Counted from the stretch's first letter, positions 18,296 through 27,351 are shown. The stretch is 64,000 bases of DNA from Deefgea tanakiae (GCF_019665765.1 NZ_CP081150.1:2046001-2110000), one strand, 5' to 3'. Notes: generated by a model from the letters alone, not told the origin. Translations and numbers: made by a program.

Positions 18296-19589
18296 TCAAG
18301 ATATATTAATCGTCGACGACGAAATCGGCATCCGCGAACTTTTATCTGAAATTTTGCTGGATGAAGGGTATAGCGTTGCACTCGCTGAAAATGCAGAGGC
18401 TGCACGTCAATACCGTAACCAAGGCGAGCCCCGCCTCGTTTTATTAGATATCTGGATGCCAGATACGGATGGTGTGACGTTGCTCAAAGAATGGGCACGC
18501 AACGGCCAACTCACGATGCCCGTCGTCATGATGTCAGGTCATGCGACTGTCGATACCGCCGTTGAAGCGACCCGCATTGGCGCTTTGGATTTCCTCGAAA
18601 AGCCAATTGGTTTGCAAAAATTATTGGCGACCGTAAAGCGGGCTTTTTCACAGCCTGCCAATGCGGTAAAGCCGACACAGGGTTTGCAGAGCCTCGGCAA
18701 TAGCACAGCGATCAACTCGCTGCGTGAGGCGCTTGACCAGGTTGCAAGCCAAACCCTGCCTATTACCCTCACCGGCGAACCAGGATCCGGCTTTGAAACG
18801 TGTGCGCGACATTTAACGCGTCCAAACACTCCTTTCATTTCGCCAAGTTCGAACGAAGAACTCGCCTTACCGCCACAAGATATTTTGAATCGCGCCACAG
18901 GTGGAACAATCTTCGTGCGGGATATTGCGTGGCTAGACCGCAAGGCGCAAGCAGGATTACTCAATCTGCTGCCAAAGCTTGAGAAATACAAAATTCGTTT
19001 GGTCACTGCATCAAGCCGCCCGCTCGATCAGCTCATCAATCAGTGCGAACCTGAACTAGTACGCCAGCTCACACAGATTATTATTGCGGTTCCACCATTG
19101 CGAGCTCATGCAGAAGATGTAGCGGCTTTAGCTGAAGCTTTGCTCGCACAAACGGTCAGCAGTAATAAATTAGGGCCACGTCGTTTTTCTAAGTCAGCAC
19201 TGCAATTGCTCAGCCAGCAAGAATGGCCGGGCAATATTGATCAACTGGCTAATGTGGTAAAAAGTCTGGCGATCACAGGGCGCGATGGTGATATTGATAT
19301 CTTGCCTGTGAGCCGTTTGCTGACTCAGCTCTCGCCAAACTCGCAAGAAGCGACTTTAGGCGTAGCGCCGCAAGCAATGCCTTTACCGCAAATCGACCTT
19401 GATTTGCCACTGCGTGAAGCCAGAGATCAATTTGAGCGTTTTTACTTAGAGCGCCAAATCGAGCTTTCCAATGGCAATATGAGCCGCGTTGCGGAGCGTA
19501 TTGGCTTAGAAAGAACGCATTTGTATCGAAAACTCAAACAACTCGGCATTCAAATGCCACGAAAACAACGCGCAACTGAAGAGCAATAA
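18288..19589 (+). CDS. ntrX: Response regulator NtrX with degenerate AAA+ domain
   Basis: Partner regulator of NtrY. Starts at GTG 18288 (MANQDILIVDDE) with a strong GGGAGGAA eight bases upstream; 433 residues. The receiver domain is intact with Asp54 in LLDIWMPD and Lys in LEKPIG. The central AAA+ region is eroded: the Walker A site reads GEPGSGFE, with Phe where lysine should be, the Walker B region reads IFVRDI, and no GAFTGA loop is seen. The C-terminal Fis-type helix-turn-helix (NGNMSRVAERIGLERTHLYRKL) is intact. It probably binds DNA but should not activate sigma-54 promoters by ATP hydrolysis. Confidence 0.92.
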   Translation: MANQDILIVDDEIGIRELLSEILLDEGYSVALAENAEAARQYRNQGEPRLVLLDIWMPDTDGVTLLKEWARNGQLTMPVVMMSGHATVDTAVEATRIGALDFLEKPIGLQKLLATVKRAFSQPANAVKPTQGLQSLGNSTAINSLREALDQVASQTLPITLTGEPGSGFETCARHLTRPNTPFISPSSNEELALPPQDILNRATGGTIFVRDIAWLDRKAQAGLLNLLPKLEKYKIRLVTASSRPLDQLINQCEPELVRQLTQIIIAVPPLRAHAEDVAALAEALLAQTVSSNKLGPRRFSKSALQLLSQQEWPGNIDQLANVVKSLAITGRDGDIDILPVSRLLTQLSPNSQEATLGVAPQAMPLPQIDLDLPLREARDQFERFYLERQIELSNGNMSRVAERIGLERTHLYRKLKQLGIQMPRKQRATEEQ

Positions 19590-19611
19590 TCTTCTGAAAT
19601 GCGTAAAATTC

Positions 19612-19640
19612 AAATCGGCTATCACGTATAGCCGATTTTT
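19612..19640 (+). terminator. Intrinsic terminator after ntrX
   Basis: 11-bp stem (19612-19622 with 19628-19638), 5-nt loop CACGT, and a T5 run at 19636-19640. It separates ntrYX from trkAH. Confidence 0.85.
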
Positions 19641-19672
19641 CATTGCAAGCGAAAACTACTGAGAGGTCTATC

Positions 19673-21049
19673 TTGCCCAATATTTTAATTTTAGGTGCGG
19701 GTCGGGTTGGCTCATCAGTCGCCGAACAACTAGTGCATGAACGCTATAACGTCACCATCGTTGATAACGATGCTAGTTTACTAAAACCATTGGCTGATCG
19801 GCTTGATTTGCGCACGCTGGTTGGCTTAGCTAACAATCCAAAAACCCTGATTGCTGCTGGCATTCAAGATGCAGATCTACTCCTCGCAGTGACGCCCTAC
19901 GACGAAGTGAATATCGTTGCCTGCAAGATAGCGCATGATTTATTCAATGTACCAACTCGCCTTGCCCGTATCCGCGATCAAGATATTTTGGAATACCCTA
20001 GCCTATTTACTGAAGGCGGGTTCGCGATTAATCACGTCATTACGCCCGCGCAGATTGTCACTGATTATTTAGTTAGCCTGCTTGAAATTCCTGAAGCATT
20101 GCAAGTATTAGAGTTTGCGGCTGGCAAGGCCAAAATGATTGCCGTTCGCGTTGAAGCTGGCGCACATATGGACGGGAAAGATCTTGCAACTCTGGCATTG
20201 TATCTGGAAAAAATTGAATGCCGCGTCGTTTCAATTTACCGGAAAAATAAACGCATCCGCCCTGATGGCATCGTGGATTTACAAGTCGGCGATGAAGTGT
20301 TTTTCCTCGCCGCAACCGAACATGTACAGCGTGTGGTAAGCGAATTCTGTAGCAATCAAAAACAGGTCAAACGAATTACGATCTGCGGCGGCGGCAATGT
20401 TGGCTACCGACTTGCTCGACAAATTGAAAAACGCTATCAAGTAAAGCTGGTTGAACACAATAAAGAGCGGGCCAATTGGTTGGCCGAGCATTTGCCCAAC
20501 ACACTGGTCTTACACGGCGAAGCCACCGATGAAGACCTACTCGAAAACGAGCAAATCGACCGCTGTGATTTACTACTTGCACTGACTTCGGATGACGAAG
20601 ACAACATTATGTCTTCACTATTAGCGAAACAAATGGGTGCCCGTCGTGTTGTTTCGATCATTAATCGTTCACGCTACGTTGATTTGTTGCAAGGTGGCAA
20701 AATTGATGTGGCTTTATCACCGGCACAAGTGACGATTGGCGCCTTGCTGGCTCACGTTCGCCAAGGTGATATCGCCGCAGTGCATAGCCTAAGGCGTGGA
20801 GAGGCCGAAGCAATCGAATTGATCGCCCATGGTACGCGTGATACGTCGAAAGTGGTTGGACGTCAACTTGATGAAATTAAACTTCCGCAAGGCGCCGATT
20901 TAGCTGCTGTCGTTCGAGGCAATAAAGTGATGATCGCCCATCATGATACGGTGATTCAAAGTGATGATCACGTCATTCTGTTTATCGACAATAAACGCCA
21001 CATTCGTGATGTCGAAAAATTATTCGCCGTTTCAGTAGGTTTTTTCTAA
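19673..21049 (+). CDS. trkA: Trk system potassium uptake protein TrkA
   Basis: Cytosolic NAD(H)-binding gating subunit of the Trk potassium channel. 458 residues from a TTG start at 19673, chosen because GAGAGG lies six bases upstream and the protein then begins directly with the Rossmann motif ILGAGRVGSSVAE. Two tandem RCK modules: the first Rossmann fold about 1-125, the second from about 230 (ITICGGGNVGYRLA), each followed by a TrkA_C ligand-binding domain. Stop is immediately followed by the trkH ATG, so the two are coupled. Confidence 0.94.
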   Translation: MPNILILGAGRVGSSVAEQLVHERYNVTIVDNDASLLKPLADRLDLRTLVGLANNPKTLIAAGIQDADLLLAVTPYDEVNIVACKIAHDLFNVPTRLARIRDQDILEYPSLFTEGGFAINHVITPAQIVTDYLVSLLEIPEALQVLEFAAGKAKMIAVRVEAGAHMDGKDLATLALYLEKIECRVVSIYRKNKRIRPDGIVDLQVGDEVFFLAATEHVQRVVSEFCSNQKQVKRITICGGGNVGYRLARQIEKRYQVKLVEHNKERANWLAEHLPNTLVLHGEATDEDLLENEQIDRCDLLLALTSDDEDNIMSSLLAKQMGARRVVSIINRSRYVDLLQGGKIDVALSPAQVTIGALLAHVRQGDIAAVHSLRRGEAEAIELIAHGTRDTSKVVGRQLDEIKLPQGADLAAVVRGNKVMIAHHDTVIQSDDHVILFIDNKRHIRDVEKLFAVSVGFF

Positions 21050-22519
21050 ATGCAGCTCACTCAAAAATTACTTCCTACTGTCAACGTCGTCGCACGCGTT
21101 TCAATGCTGTTTTCGCTCAGCATCATTGTGCCGATTATTGTCGCTTGGTGGAATAACGATGCGGGTTTATGGCCATTTATCGACGCCTTGATTGGCCTGC
21201 AAATATTTAGTGCCGCGCTTTGGCTACTCACTCGCAATTACCGCCGCGAATTATTGCCACGTGATGGTTTCATTTTGGTGGTTGGCTTGTGGACGGCGCT
21301 ACCCGCTGTCGCTGCAGTACCACTCATGCTGTTTGATCGCAGCATGTCTTTTACCAATGCTTATTTCGAAACGATGTCTGCCCTTTCGACTACGGGTGCA
21401 ACGGTGATGACGGGGCTAGACCATCTACCGGCGTCGATTAACTTATGGCGGCATTTACTTAATTGGATAGGGGGTATGGGTATCATCGTATTAGCAGTAG
21501 CTATCTTCCCGCTATTAGGTGTAGGGGGTATGCAGTTATTCAAAGCCGAAACGCCTGGACCGATTAAAGACAGCAAACTCACACCCCGCATCCATGAAAC
21601 CGCGCGAAATCTTTGGCTCATTTATGCTGGTCTCACCGTGATTTGTGCTTTGTTATTGCGCTGGGTGGGCGGTATGTCTTGGCTTGACGCCGTTTGCCAC
21701 GCCTTTGCCGCGATGTGCTTAGGTGGTTTTTCAACGCACGATGCCAGCGTGGGATTTTTCAATTCGCCACTCATTGAAGTCATTTTGATGGTGTTTATGC
21801 TGTTAGCGGCGACCAATTTTGCGACCCATTACTTTGCACTGTCAGGGCGAAAACTCTCGGTTTATTGGCATGATTCTGAATTCAAAGCGATGCTTTTGCT
21901 GATTTTCAGTAGCATTATTGGGCTTAGTTTTTTTCTGCTCTGGCAAAAAACCTACCCCGATTTTCTGACTTCATTACGCCACGTTTCGTTCAATCTGATT
22001 TCTATCGCCACTGACTGCGGCTTTGCCAGTGTTGATTTTGGGCAATGGCCTATCTTTGCGCCCTTGGTGATGCTGCTGCTCTCCTGCATTACTGCCTGCG
22101 CAGGCTCAACTGGGGGTGGGATCAAGATGATTCGCACCATCATTCAAACCCGTGAAGTGGGTCGGCAAATGTCATTGCTCTTGCACCCGCAAGGCATCCA
22201 CCCTTTACGCGTTAACGGTCAGATTATTCCTACCAATATTTTGGCCTCGGTGATGGGATTTATCTTTTTGTATTTCACCAGCATCGTAGTGCTTACCTTT
22301 ACGCTTTTACTGTCTGGCATGGATTTCATTTCCAGTTTTAGCGCGATTATTGCCTGTATCAATAATGCTGGCCCTGGCTTAGGACAAGTAGGTCCTGCCA
22401 GCAATTACGGTGGCTTGACCGACTTTCAAACTTGGGTCTGTAGCTTTACGATGCTATTAGGACGACTAGAAATTTTCTCGGTCTTAATTTTGTTCACGAC
22501 CGCATTTTGGCGAAACTAA
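21050..22519 (+). CDS. trkH: Trk system potassium uptake protein TrkH
   Basis: Inner-membrane potassium-conducting subunit of the Trk transporter. 489 residues and about ten hydrophobic segments arranged as four M1-P-M2 repeats. Selectivity-filter-like glycine stretches are visible in STTGATVMTG, LGGFSTHD, TDCGFASVD and NNAGPGLGQVG. Start codon directly abuts the trkA stop. Works with TrkA in constitutive K+ uptake and osmotic balance. Confidence 0.94.
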   Translation: MQLTQKLLPTVNVVARVSMLFSLSIIVPIIVAWWNNDAGLWPFIDALIGLQIFSAALWLLTRNYRRELLPRDGFILVVGLWTALPAVAAVPLMLFDRSMSFTNAYFETMSALSTTGATVMTGLDHLPASINLWRHLLNWIGGMGIIVLAVAIFPLLGVGGMQLFKAETPGPIKDSKLTPRIHETARNLWLIYAGLTVICALLLRWVGGMSWLDAVCHAFAAMCLGGFSTHDASVGFFNSPLIEVILMVFMLLAATNFATHYFALSGRKLSVYWHDSEFKAMLLLIFSSIIGLSFFLLWQKTYPDFLTSLRHVSFNLISIATDCGFASVDFGQWPIFAPLVMLLLSCITACAGSTGGGIKMIRTIIQTREVGRQMSLLLHPQGIHPLRVNGQIIPTNILASVMGFIFLYFTSIVVLTFTLLLSGMDFISSFSAIIACINNAGPGLGQVGPASNYGGLTDFQTWVCSFTMLLGRLEIFSVLILFTTAFWRN

Positions 22520-22585
22520 GCTTTCATATCACAACTGCCAACTTCCCCAATGTAAGCTAAGCGCCTTTTATCTTAAGATCCAGTG

Positions 22586-23230
22586 ATGGAAACATTCATC
22601 ACTGGTTTTTTACTCTCTATCTCCCTCTGTCTTGATATTGGCATGGTCAATGTAGCCATGATCGACTTGACCATGAAACATGGCCGTCGTGCCGGATTTC
22701 TGTTGGGATTTGGCTCTTGTTTTGGCGATTTAATCTACGCAGTTTTGGCCTTGCTCGGAATGCGCTATCTGCTGCAGTTTCCTAGCGTGCAATGGATCAC
22801 CTGGCTAGGTGGCGGCACGCTATTGGTTTGGCTGGCGTGGAAAATGGCGCGTGAAGCTTTGCAAGACGCGCAGCGTGCAGAAACCAGCCATCCGCCACTT
22901 CCCGCCAAGCATCATTTATTTGGCCGTGGCCTTGTTTTAGCTATGGCCTCGCCCACGTCTATTTTATGGTTTGCCGCGGTTGGTGGCTCGCTCATAGCGC
23001 AAGCCACAGACGGATCGTTGCTCAGTACCAGTGAGTTTTTAATCGGCTTTTTTATGGGTGGGATTGCTTGGACGCTAGGTATTGTTTGTGCCAGTCATCA
23101 AGGAGGCAAAACGATGGGGAATCGTTTTAAACAGGGCTGCCATGTAATATCAGCACTGCTTTACCTCTACTTTGCCGGTTTAGTGCTGAGCAATGGCTAT
23201 CAAGCACTTTGGCTAAACGCTGCGCCGTAA
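22586..23230 (+). CDS. LysE family transporter
   Basis: 214-residue inner-membrane exporter of the LysE/RhtB superfamily from the ATG at 22586 (a GTG one codon upstream is also in frame). Six hydrophobic segments; the first helix MVNVAMIDLTMKHGRRAGFLLGFGSCFGD carries the family pattern with an Asn-Val where many members have PGP, so the canonical proline-glycine-proline is missing. Substrate is probably an amino acid but unknown. Single gene after trkH, convergent with a diguanylate cyclase. Confidence 0.82.
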   Translation: METFITGFLLSISLCLDIGMVNVAMIDLTMKHGRRAGFLLGFGSCFGDLIYAVLALLGMRYLLQFPSVQWITWLGGGTLLVWLAWKMAREALQDAQRAETSHPPLPAKHHLFGRGLVLAMASPTSILWFAAVGGSLIAQATDGSLLSTSEFLIGFFMGGIAWTLGIVCASHQGGKTMGNRFKQGCHVISALLYLYFAGLVLSNGYQALWLNAAP

Positions 23231-23233
23231 AAA

Positions 23234-23253
23234 AACCGCCGGTCAGGGCGGTT
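23234..23253 (-). terminator. Intrinsic terminator, best on minus strand
   Basis: Stem AACCGCC/GGCGGTT with loop GGTCAG in the 34-bp gap between convergent genes. Read on the minus strand it is followed by seven or more Ts, so it ends the GGDEF transcript; on the plus strand the tail is weaker. Confidence 0.8.
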
Positions 23254-23264
23254 GATTTAAGTTA

Positions 23265-24236
23265 TTATTCTGCGATTTCAGTTTTACCGCGCCCGCCCTG
23301 CTTCGCACGGTACAAAGCTTCATCGGCACGCAGTAGTAATGCGCGGCCATTTTCATCATCTTTAAGCTGTGCAATCCCCGCTGAAAAACGCACTTCAATT
23401 CGTTGATTGTGATGAATAAATGGCGTACGACCAGCAACGAGTTTCAATCGATCAATCACGTAACTCGCGCCACGAATATCGGTATCAACCAGCAGCAACA
23501 AAAACTCTTCACCACCGTAGCGAACCAGAATATCAGACTCGCGTAAAACGGCTTTGGTTAAATTCGTCACATGAATTAGAACTTGATCGCCGACCAAATG
23601 AGTAAATTTATCGTTGATCTGTTTGAAGTCATCCAAATCAATAATCGCAGCCGTTAAACGACCATCAATCCGCTGCGCGCGCTTCACTTCACGCAATAGC
23701 AAATGATCCAAACCTTGGCGATTCAATGCACCAGTCAGCGCGTCTTGCTCAAGCACTTTACGATTAAACGCGAGGTCTTCTTCGATATGGCGAATTGAAT
23801 CACGAATCGTCTGCAAATCGCTGTGTGACGTCGTCACCGTCGAGTGCACATTATGCGTCGTGCTTATTACCACATTGAGCATGTCTTCGAGCGAGGCATG
23901 CGTCTCTTCTGCGCTCACGCTCTTTTCTGCATGGGCTTGACGAACTTGTTTTAAATCACCGAGTTTTTGCTCAAACACAGCTGTTGAGCCCGCCAAATTA
24001 TCCAATAAACTTGAAGTCAGTTCCGACGTATCGGCCACAGCATCGTCGAGTTTATATAAAACCTGCCACGCCAACTGCATCTCGGTCGCCGTTTTGGTTT
24101 CTGGCGCTTTGATCGTTAGAATTGCATTATAAAATTGGGAGTAATTGTCTGGTGTCGGTGGTAAACCGCGCTCAGTGAGCCGCTTCAAAGCAATACGGGC
24201 AATTTCCACCGGATTCACAGGGGTGGACATAGTCAT
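23265..24236 (-). CDS. Diguanylate cyclase (GGDEF)
   Basis: Cytosolic protein making c-di-GMP from GTP. 323 residues from the ATG at 24236 (MTMSTPVNPVEIA; another ATG two codons on). The N-terminal ~170 residues are helical with a coiled-coil look and no named domain that I recognise. The C-terminal GGDEF domain has an intact active site VRYGGEEFLLLL and the product-inhibition I-site RESD five residues before it, so it should be an active, feedback-inhibited cyclase. No membrane segment is seen. Confidence 0.9.
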   Translation of the reverse strand: MTMSTPVNPVEIARIALKRLTERGLPPTPDNYSQFYNAILTIKAPETKTATEMQLAWQVLYKLDDAVADTSELTSSLLDNLAGSTAVFEQKLGDLKQVRQAHAEKSVSAEETHASLEDMLNVVISTTHNVHSTVTTSHSDLQTIRDSIRHIEEDLAFNRKVLEQDALTGALNRQGLDHLLLREVKRAQRIDGRLTAAIIDLDDFKQINDKFTHLVGDQVLIHVTNLTKAVLRESDILVRYGGEEFLLLLVDTDIRGASYVIDRLKLVAGRTPFIHHNQRIEVRFSAGIAQLKDDENGRALLLRADEALYRAKQGGRGKTEIAE

Positions 24237-24374
24237 GGAATTCAAGCCTAATTGTTAGTTATACTATTTGGCTCAATTGTAAGGACATGTGGATATTTCG
24301 CAAGTCACTTGGTCAAATAAGCGCCAAATTTAACAAAACTGTCTTTCTTTTTCTGCTACACGGTCAAACTTTCT

Positions 24375-25748
24375 ATGCACATTCATATTCTTGGTATCTG
24401 CGGCACATTTATGGGTGGCATTGCCGCGCTGGCACGGGCGGCAGGCCATACGGTCACTGGCTGCGATGCCAATGTTTACCCGCCGATGTCAACTCAACTT
24501 GAAGCACTCGGTATCGAATTGATCGAAGGCTTTGGCGAAGAACAACTCAGCCTCAAACCCGATTTGTTCGTCATTGGTAATGTCGTCAAGCGGGGTATGC
24601 CGCTGATGGAAGCGATTTTGAATGCAGGGCTGCCTTATACATCTGGCCCGCAATGGCTAGGTGAGCAGATTCTCCATGATAAATGGGTGCTCGCCATTGC
24701 GGGTACGCATGGCAAGACAACCACGACGGGCATGTTGGCGTGGATTTTAGAATACGCTGGACTCGCACCTGGCTTCTTAGTGGGCGGCATTCCGGAAAAC
24801 TTTGGGGTTTCAGCACGCCTACCGCAAACGCCGCGCCAAGACGCAAACAGCACTTCGCCATTTTTTGTCATTGAAGCCGATGAATACGACACGGCATTTT
24901 TTGATAAACGCAGTAAATTTGTCCATTACCGCCCGCGCACGGCAGTGCTGAATAATCTTGAATTTGATCACGCCGATATTTTTGCTGATTTGCTAGCGAT
25001 TGAAACCCAGTTTCATCACCTCGTTCGAACCGTTCCAAGTCAAGGCCGAATAATTGCCAATGGCCGTGAAACTAGTTTACAGCGCGTATTAGCGAAGGGT
25101 TGCTGGAGCGAGGTTGAAAACTTTGCGGGCGATCTAGGTACTGGATGGCAAACAGGCACTATTTATGCCGATGGCTTTGAAGTGCTGTTAGATGGTCAAG
25201 CACAGGGGCGTTTAGTTTGGTCATTGATGGGGGAACACAACGCACACAATGCACTGGCGGCCATCGCTGCAGCGCGACATGTCGGTGTGACACCCGCAGT
25301 CGCCATTGAAGCCTTGGGCCAATTTGCCAATGTTAAACGTCGCATGGAAGTTAAAGGCTGCGTGAACGACATTACCGTGTATGACGACTTTGCTCATCAC
25401 CCAACCGCTATCGCAACTACAGTGGCAGGATTGCGCGCCAAAGTCGGTAAGGCAAGAATTCTTGCCGTTCTTGAACCGCGTTCAAACACGATGAAACTCG
25501 GAACGATGAAAGCGGCGTTGGCAGGTAGTTTGCTTGAAGCAGATTTAGTCTTTTGCTACGGCGCGAATTTAGGCTGGGATCCCGCAGAAGCACTCGCCGA
25601 ACTGGGCGACAAAGCGCAAAGCTTTACGCAGTTAGATGACTTAATTAATCAAATATGCGCCACAGCCCAAAGTGGAGATCAGATTCTGATCATGAGTAAT
25701 GGCGGCTTTGGCGGGATTCACGATAAATTGCTCAGCGCACTTGCTTAA
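24375..25748 (+). CDS. mpl: UDP-MurNAc:L-Ala-gamma-D-Glu-meso-DAP ligase Mpl
   Basis: Re-attaches recycled murein tripeptide to UDP-N-acetylmuramate. 457 residues of the Mur ligase family. Visible: N-terminal Rossmann start MHIHILGICGTFMGGIAALA, ATP loop GTHGKTTTTGML, EADEYDTAFFDKRSKF and NNLEFDHADIF in the central domain, and DDFAHHPTA at the start of the C-terminal domain. EADEYDTAFFDKR is typical for Mpl rather than MurC. Convergent with murB across a perfect hairpin. Confidence 0.94.
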   Translation: MHIHILGICGTFMGGIAALARAAGHTVTGCDANVYPPMSTQLEALGIELIEGFGEEQLSLKPDLFVIGNVVKRGMPLMEAILNAGLPYTSGPQWLGEQILHDKWVLAIAGTHGKTTTTGMLAWILEYAGLAPGFLVGGIPENFGVSARLPQTPRQDANSTSPFFVIEADEYDTAFFDKRSKFVHYRPRTAVLNNLEFDHADIFADLLAIETQFHHLVRTVPSQGRIIANGRETSLQRVLAKGCWSEVENFAGDLGTGWQTGTIYADGFEVLLDGQAQGRLVWSLMGEHNAHNALAAIAAARHVGVTPAVAIEALGQFANVKRRMEVKGCVNDITVYDDFAHHPTAIATTVAGLRAKVGKARILAVLEPRSNTMKLGTMKAALAGSLLEADLVFCYGANLGWDPAEALAELGDKAQSFTQLDDLINQICATAQSGDQILIMSNGGFGGIHDKLLSALA

Positions 25749-25758
25749 GCAATACGAT

Positions 25759-25803
25759 GTATTTGACTCTAGCCATTGAATAATAATGGCTAGAGTCAAA
25801 TAC
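25759..25803. terminator. Perfect 19-bp hairpin between mpl and murB
   Basis: Arms 25759-25777 and 25785-25803 are exact reverse complements with a 7-nt loop. It fills nearly the whole gap between two convergent genes and ends at the base next to the murB stop. There is no long T-run, so a bidirectional terminator with weak tails is likely. Confidence 0.6.
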
Positions 25804-26823
25804 CTACCACTTCACGGGCTCGGCTTCTAGTATAATTCCGAACATCGCATGAACATCCGCTTGAACTGCTTTTTCCAAGGCCAAAACATCTGCCGCAGTT
25901 GCCTCACCATGGTTAACCAAAACTAAAGCCTGTTTTTCATACATGCCAACGGGCCCAAAGCGTTTTCCTTTCCATCCCGCTTGCTCAATCAACCAACCCG
26001 CAGCAAATTTGTATTGCCCATCCTCCAGTGCGTAAGCGACTGCATTCGGATAGGCAACCATCACGGCTTGGTGGATTGCTGGACTCACAATCGGATTTTT
26101 GAAATAACTACCAGCATTACCAATCTGCGCTGGATCGGGCAATTTTCGTTGCCTTACGTTGATGACCGCCTGTGCGACTGCAGTGGGCGTATTGCCCATA
26201 TTTAGACTCAGTAATTCACGCTCAATATCGCCATATTGGGTCTTAGTTTGGTGATTTTTTGCTAAGCGAAAGACAACCTCAACAATGACCCATTGCCCTG
26301 CCTCAGCCTGCTTAAAGACGCTATCACGATAGGCAAATTGGCAATCGGCCAAAGTAAACACACGCTGTTCACCCGTCTGCAAATGAATCGCCGTCAGTTG
26401 TTCAAATACATCTTTGATCTCAATACCATACGCACCAATATTTTGCACAGGCGCAGCGCCGACGGTGCCGGGAATCAACGACAAATTCTCGAGTCCGCCC
26501 CAGCCCTGCGCTAACGTCCATTGCACAAACGGATGCCACGCTTCACCACCTGCCGCGGCGACGTACCAAGCCCCACCATCCTCGCGCAGCAATTTTTTTC
26601 CTTGCAAACCGACTTGCAGCACCGTTTTATCAATGTATTCGGACATTACCAAATTACTTCCGCCACCCAGCACCAGCCACGAGGTCTGCGAATACAGTGG
26701 ATCAGCGCGCCATTGCTTAATTTGAGTTGGCTCAGTCAGGTACAAAATGTGTCGAGCAACCGCTTTTAATCCCAAGGTATTCAAAGCGGTTAAAGATGAG
26801 CTAGAGGATGTAGAAACAGGCAT
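25804..26823 (-). CDS. murB: UDP-N-acetylenolpyruvoylglucosamine reductase MurB
   Basis: FAD-dependent NADPH reductase making UDP-MurNAc, the second committed step of peptidoglycan synthesis. 339 residues from ATG 26823 (MPVSTSSSSSL). FAD-binding motifs LVLGGGSNLVMSE and IPGTVGAAPVQNIGAYG, catalytic serine in GNAGSYFKNP, and the long insertion plus C-terminal LEAEPVKW identify the E. coli-type (type I) enzyme. An RNA terminator ends 58 nt upstream of its start, so it has its own promoter in that gap. Confidence 0.94.
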   Translation of the reverse strand: MPVSTSSSSSLTALNTLGLKAVARHILYLTEPTQIKQWRADPLYSQTSWLVLGGGSNLVMSEYIDKTVLQVGLQGKKLLREDGGAWYVAAAGGEAWHPFVQWTLAQGWGGLENLSLIPGTVGAAPVQNIGAYGIEIKDVFEQLTAIHLQTGEQRVFTLADCQFAYRDSVFKQAEAGQWVIVEVVFRLAKNHQTKTQYGDIERELLSLNMGNTPTAVAQAVINVRQRKLPDPAQIGNAGSYFKNPIVSPAIHQAVMVAYPNAVAYALEDGQYKFAAGWLIEQAGWKGKRFGPVGMYEKQALVLVNHGEATAADVLALEKAVQADVHAMFGIILEAEPVKW

Positions 26824-26880
26824 AGCAGTTCGCAACAAAGCAAAACGCGATTATCCCCTAATTTATCAGGACTAGAAAAT

Positions 26881-26909
26881 AAAAAGCCCTTCCAAAATTT
26901 GGAAGGGCT
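26881..26909 (-). terminator. Strong intrinsic terminator of the candidate sRNA
   Basis: Stem AGCCCTTCC/GGAAGGGCT (26901-26909 with 26885-26893) extendable through the A/T centre; on the minus strand it is followed by TTTTTATTTT. No protein gene ends just upstream on that strand, so it marks the end of a non-coding transcript. Confidence 0.88.
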
Positions 26910-27345
26910 GATGGTCATCAATTCGATACTGAATGATGCCAGTGTTTGAGTACCGAGCATCGTCGAGCTACTTGGGCTCGGCACTTTTTAATGGGCTATT
27001 ACTGTACTGCGTCTTCCTCTCTCATCCCAGTCGTAACAATCTGCCAGGATTTATATTACTGCTATTTCAGTCAAACACGTCATCCTCTCTACCCCAATCA
27101 TCACAATCCGTCAGGGCTTTTTACTACAACTACATACAACACGTCGTCCTCTCAACCCCGATCATCATTATCCGTCAGGGTTTGTTTGCTACATGCCTTG
27201 CGGCACAGTCTCCATCCTCTTTATTTTTGGCTTTACCCGCGCAGTGCGACTGGTCTTGCCCCAACATCCAAAGAGTAAGAATTAAGTAATAAATTCATCT
27301 TTTTTGGTGTTGTAACAGTCCGAAATTATATTCTCGGTCCCGTTG
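26881..27345 (-). ncRNA. Candidate CsrB/RsmZ-like regulatory RNA
   Basis: Minus-strand region with promoter-like TTGACA, three tandem units of about 64-68 nt (starting at 27180, 27116 and 27048) and an intrinsic terminator. Each unit opens with a short hairpin: CCCUGA pairs with UCGGGG in unit 1 and UUGGGG in unit 2, and UCCUG-type pairing in unit 3, so pairing is kept while bases change. Units 1 and 2 expose CGGAU in the loop. Between hairpins lies a repeated GAGAGGANGACG motif (four versions). About 11-12 GGA triplets occur in total against roughly 7 expected by chance. All three minus frames carry stops. GGA motifs in loops are what CsrA/RsmA binds, hence the proposal; the identity is inference. 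Confidence 0.6.
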
Positions 27346-27351
27346 AACTCT

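Noticed and set aside
27001-27180. CRISPR array
   Set aside because: Only three diverged units of 64-68 nt with no constant repeat/spacer division and no cas genes nearby.
26933-27289. Two overlapping plus-strand ORFs of 118 and 110 codons
   Set aside because: They lie in different frames over the same bases, lack ribosome sites, and have odd compositions; the region shows RNA hairpins and a terminator on the other strand.
26881-27345. RNase P RNA, tmRNA or 6S RNA for the 26.9-kb RNA
   Set aside because: None of the conserved segments I know of these RNAs are visible; the three tandem units do not fit them.
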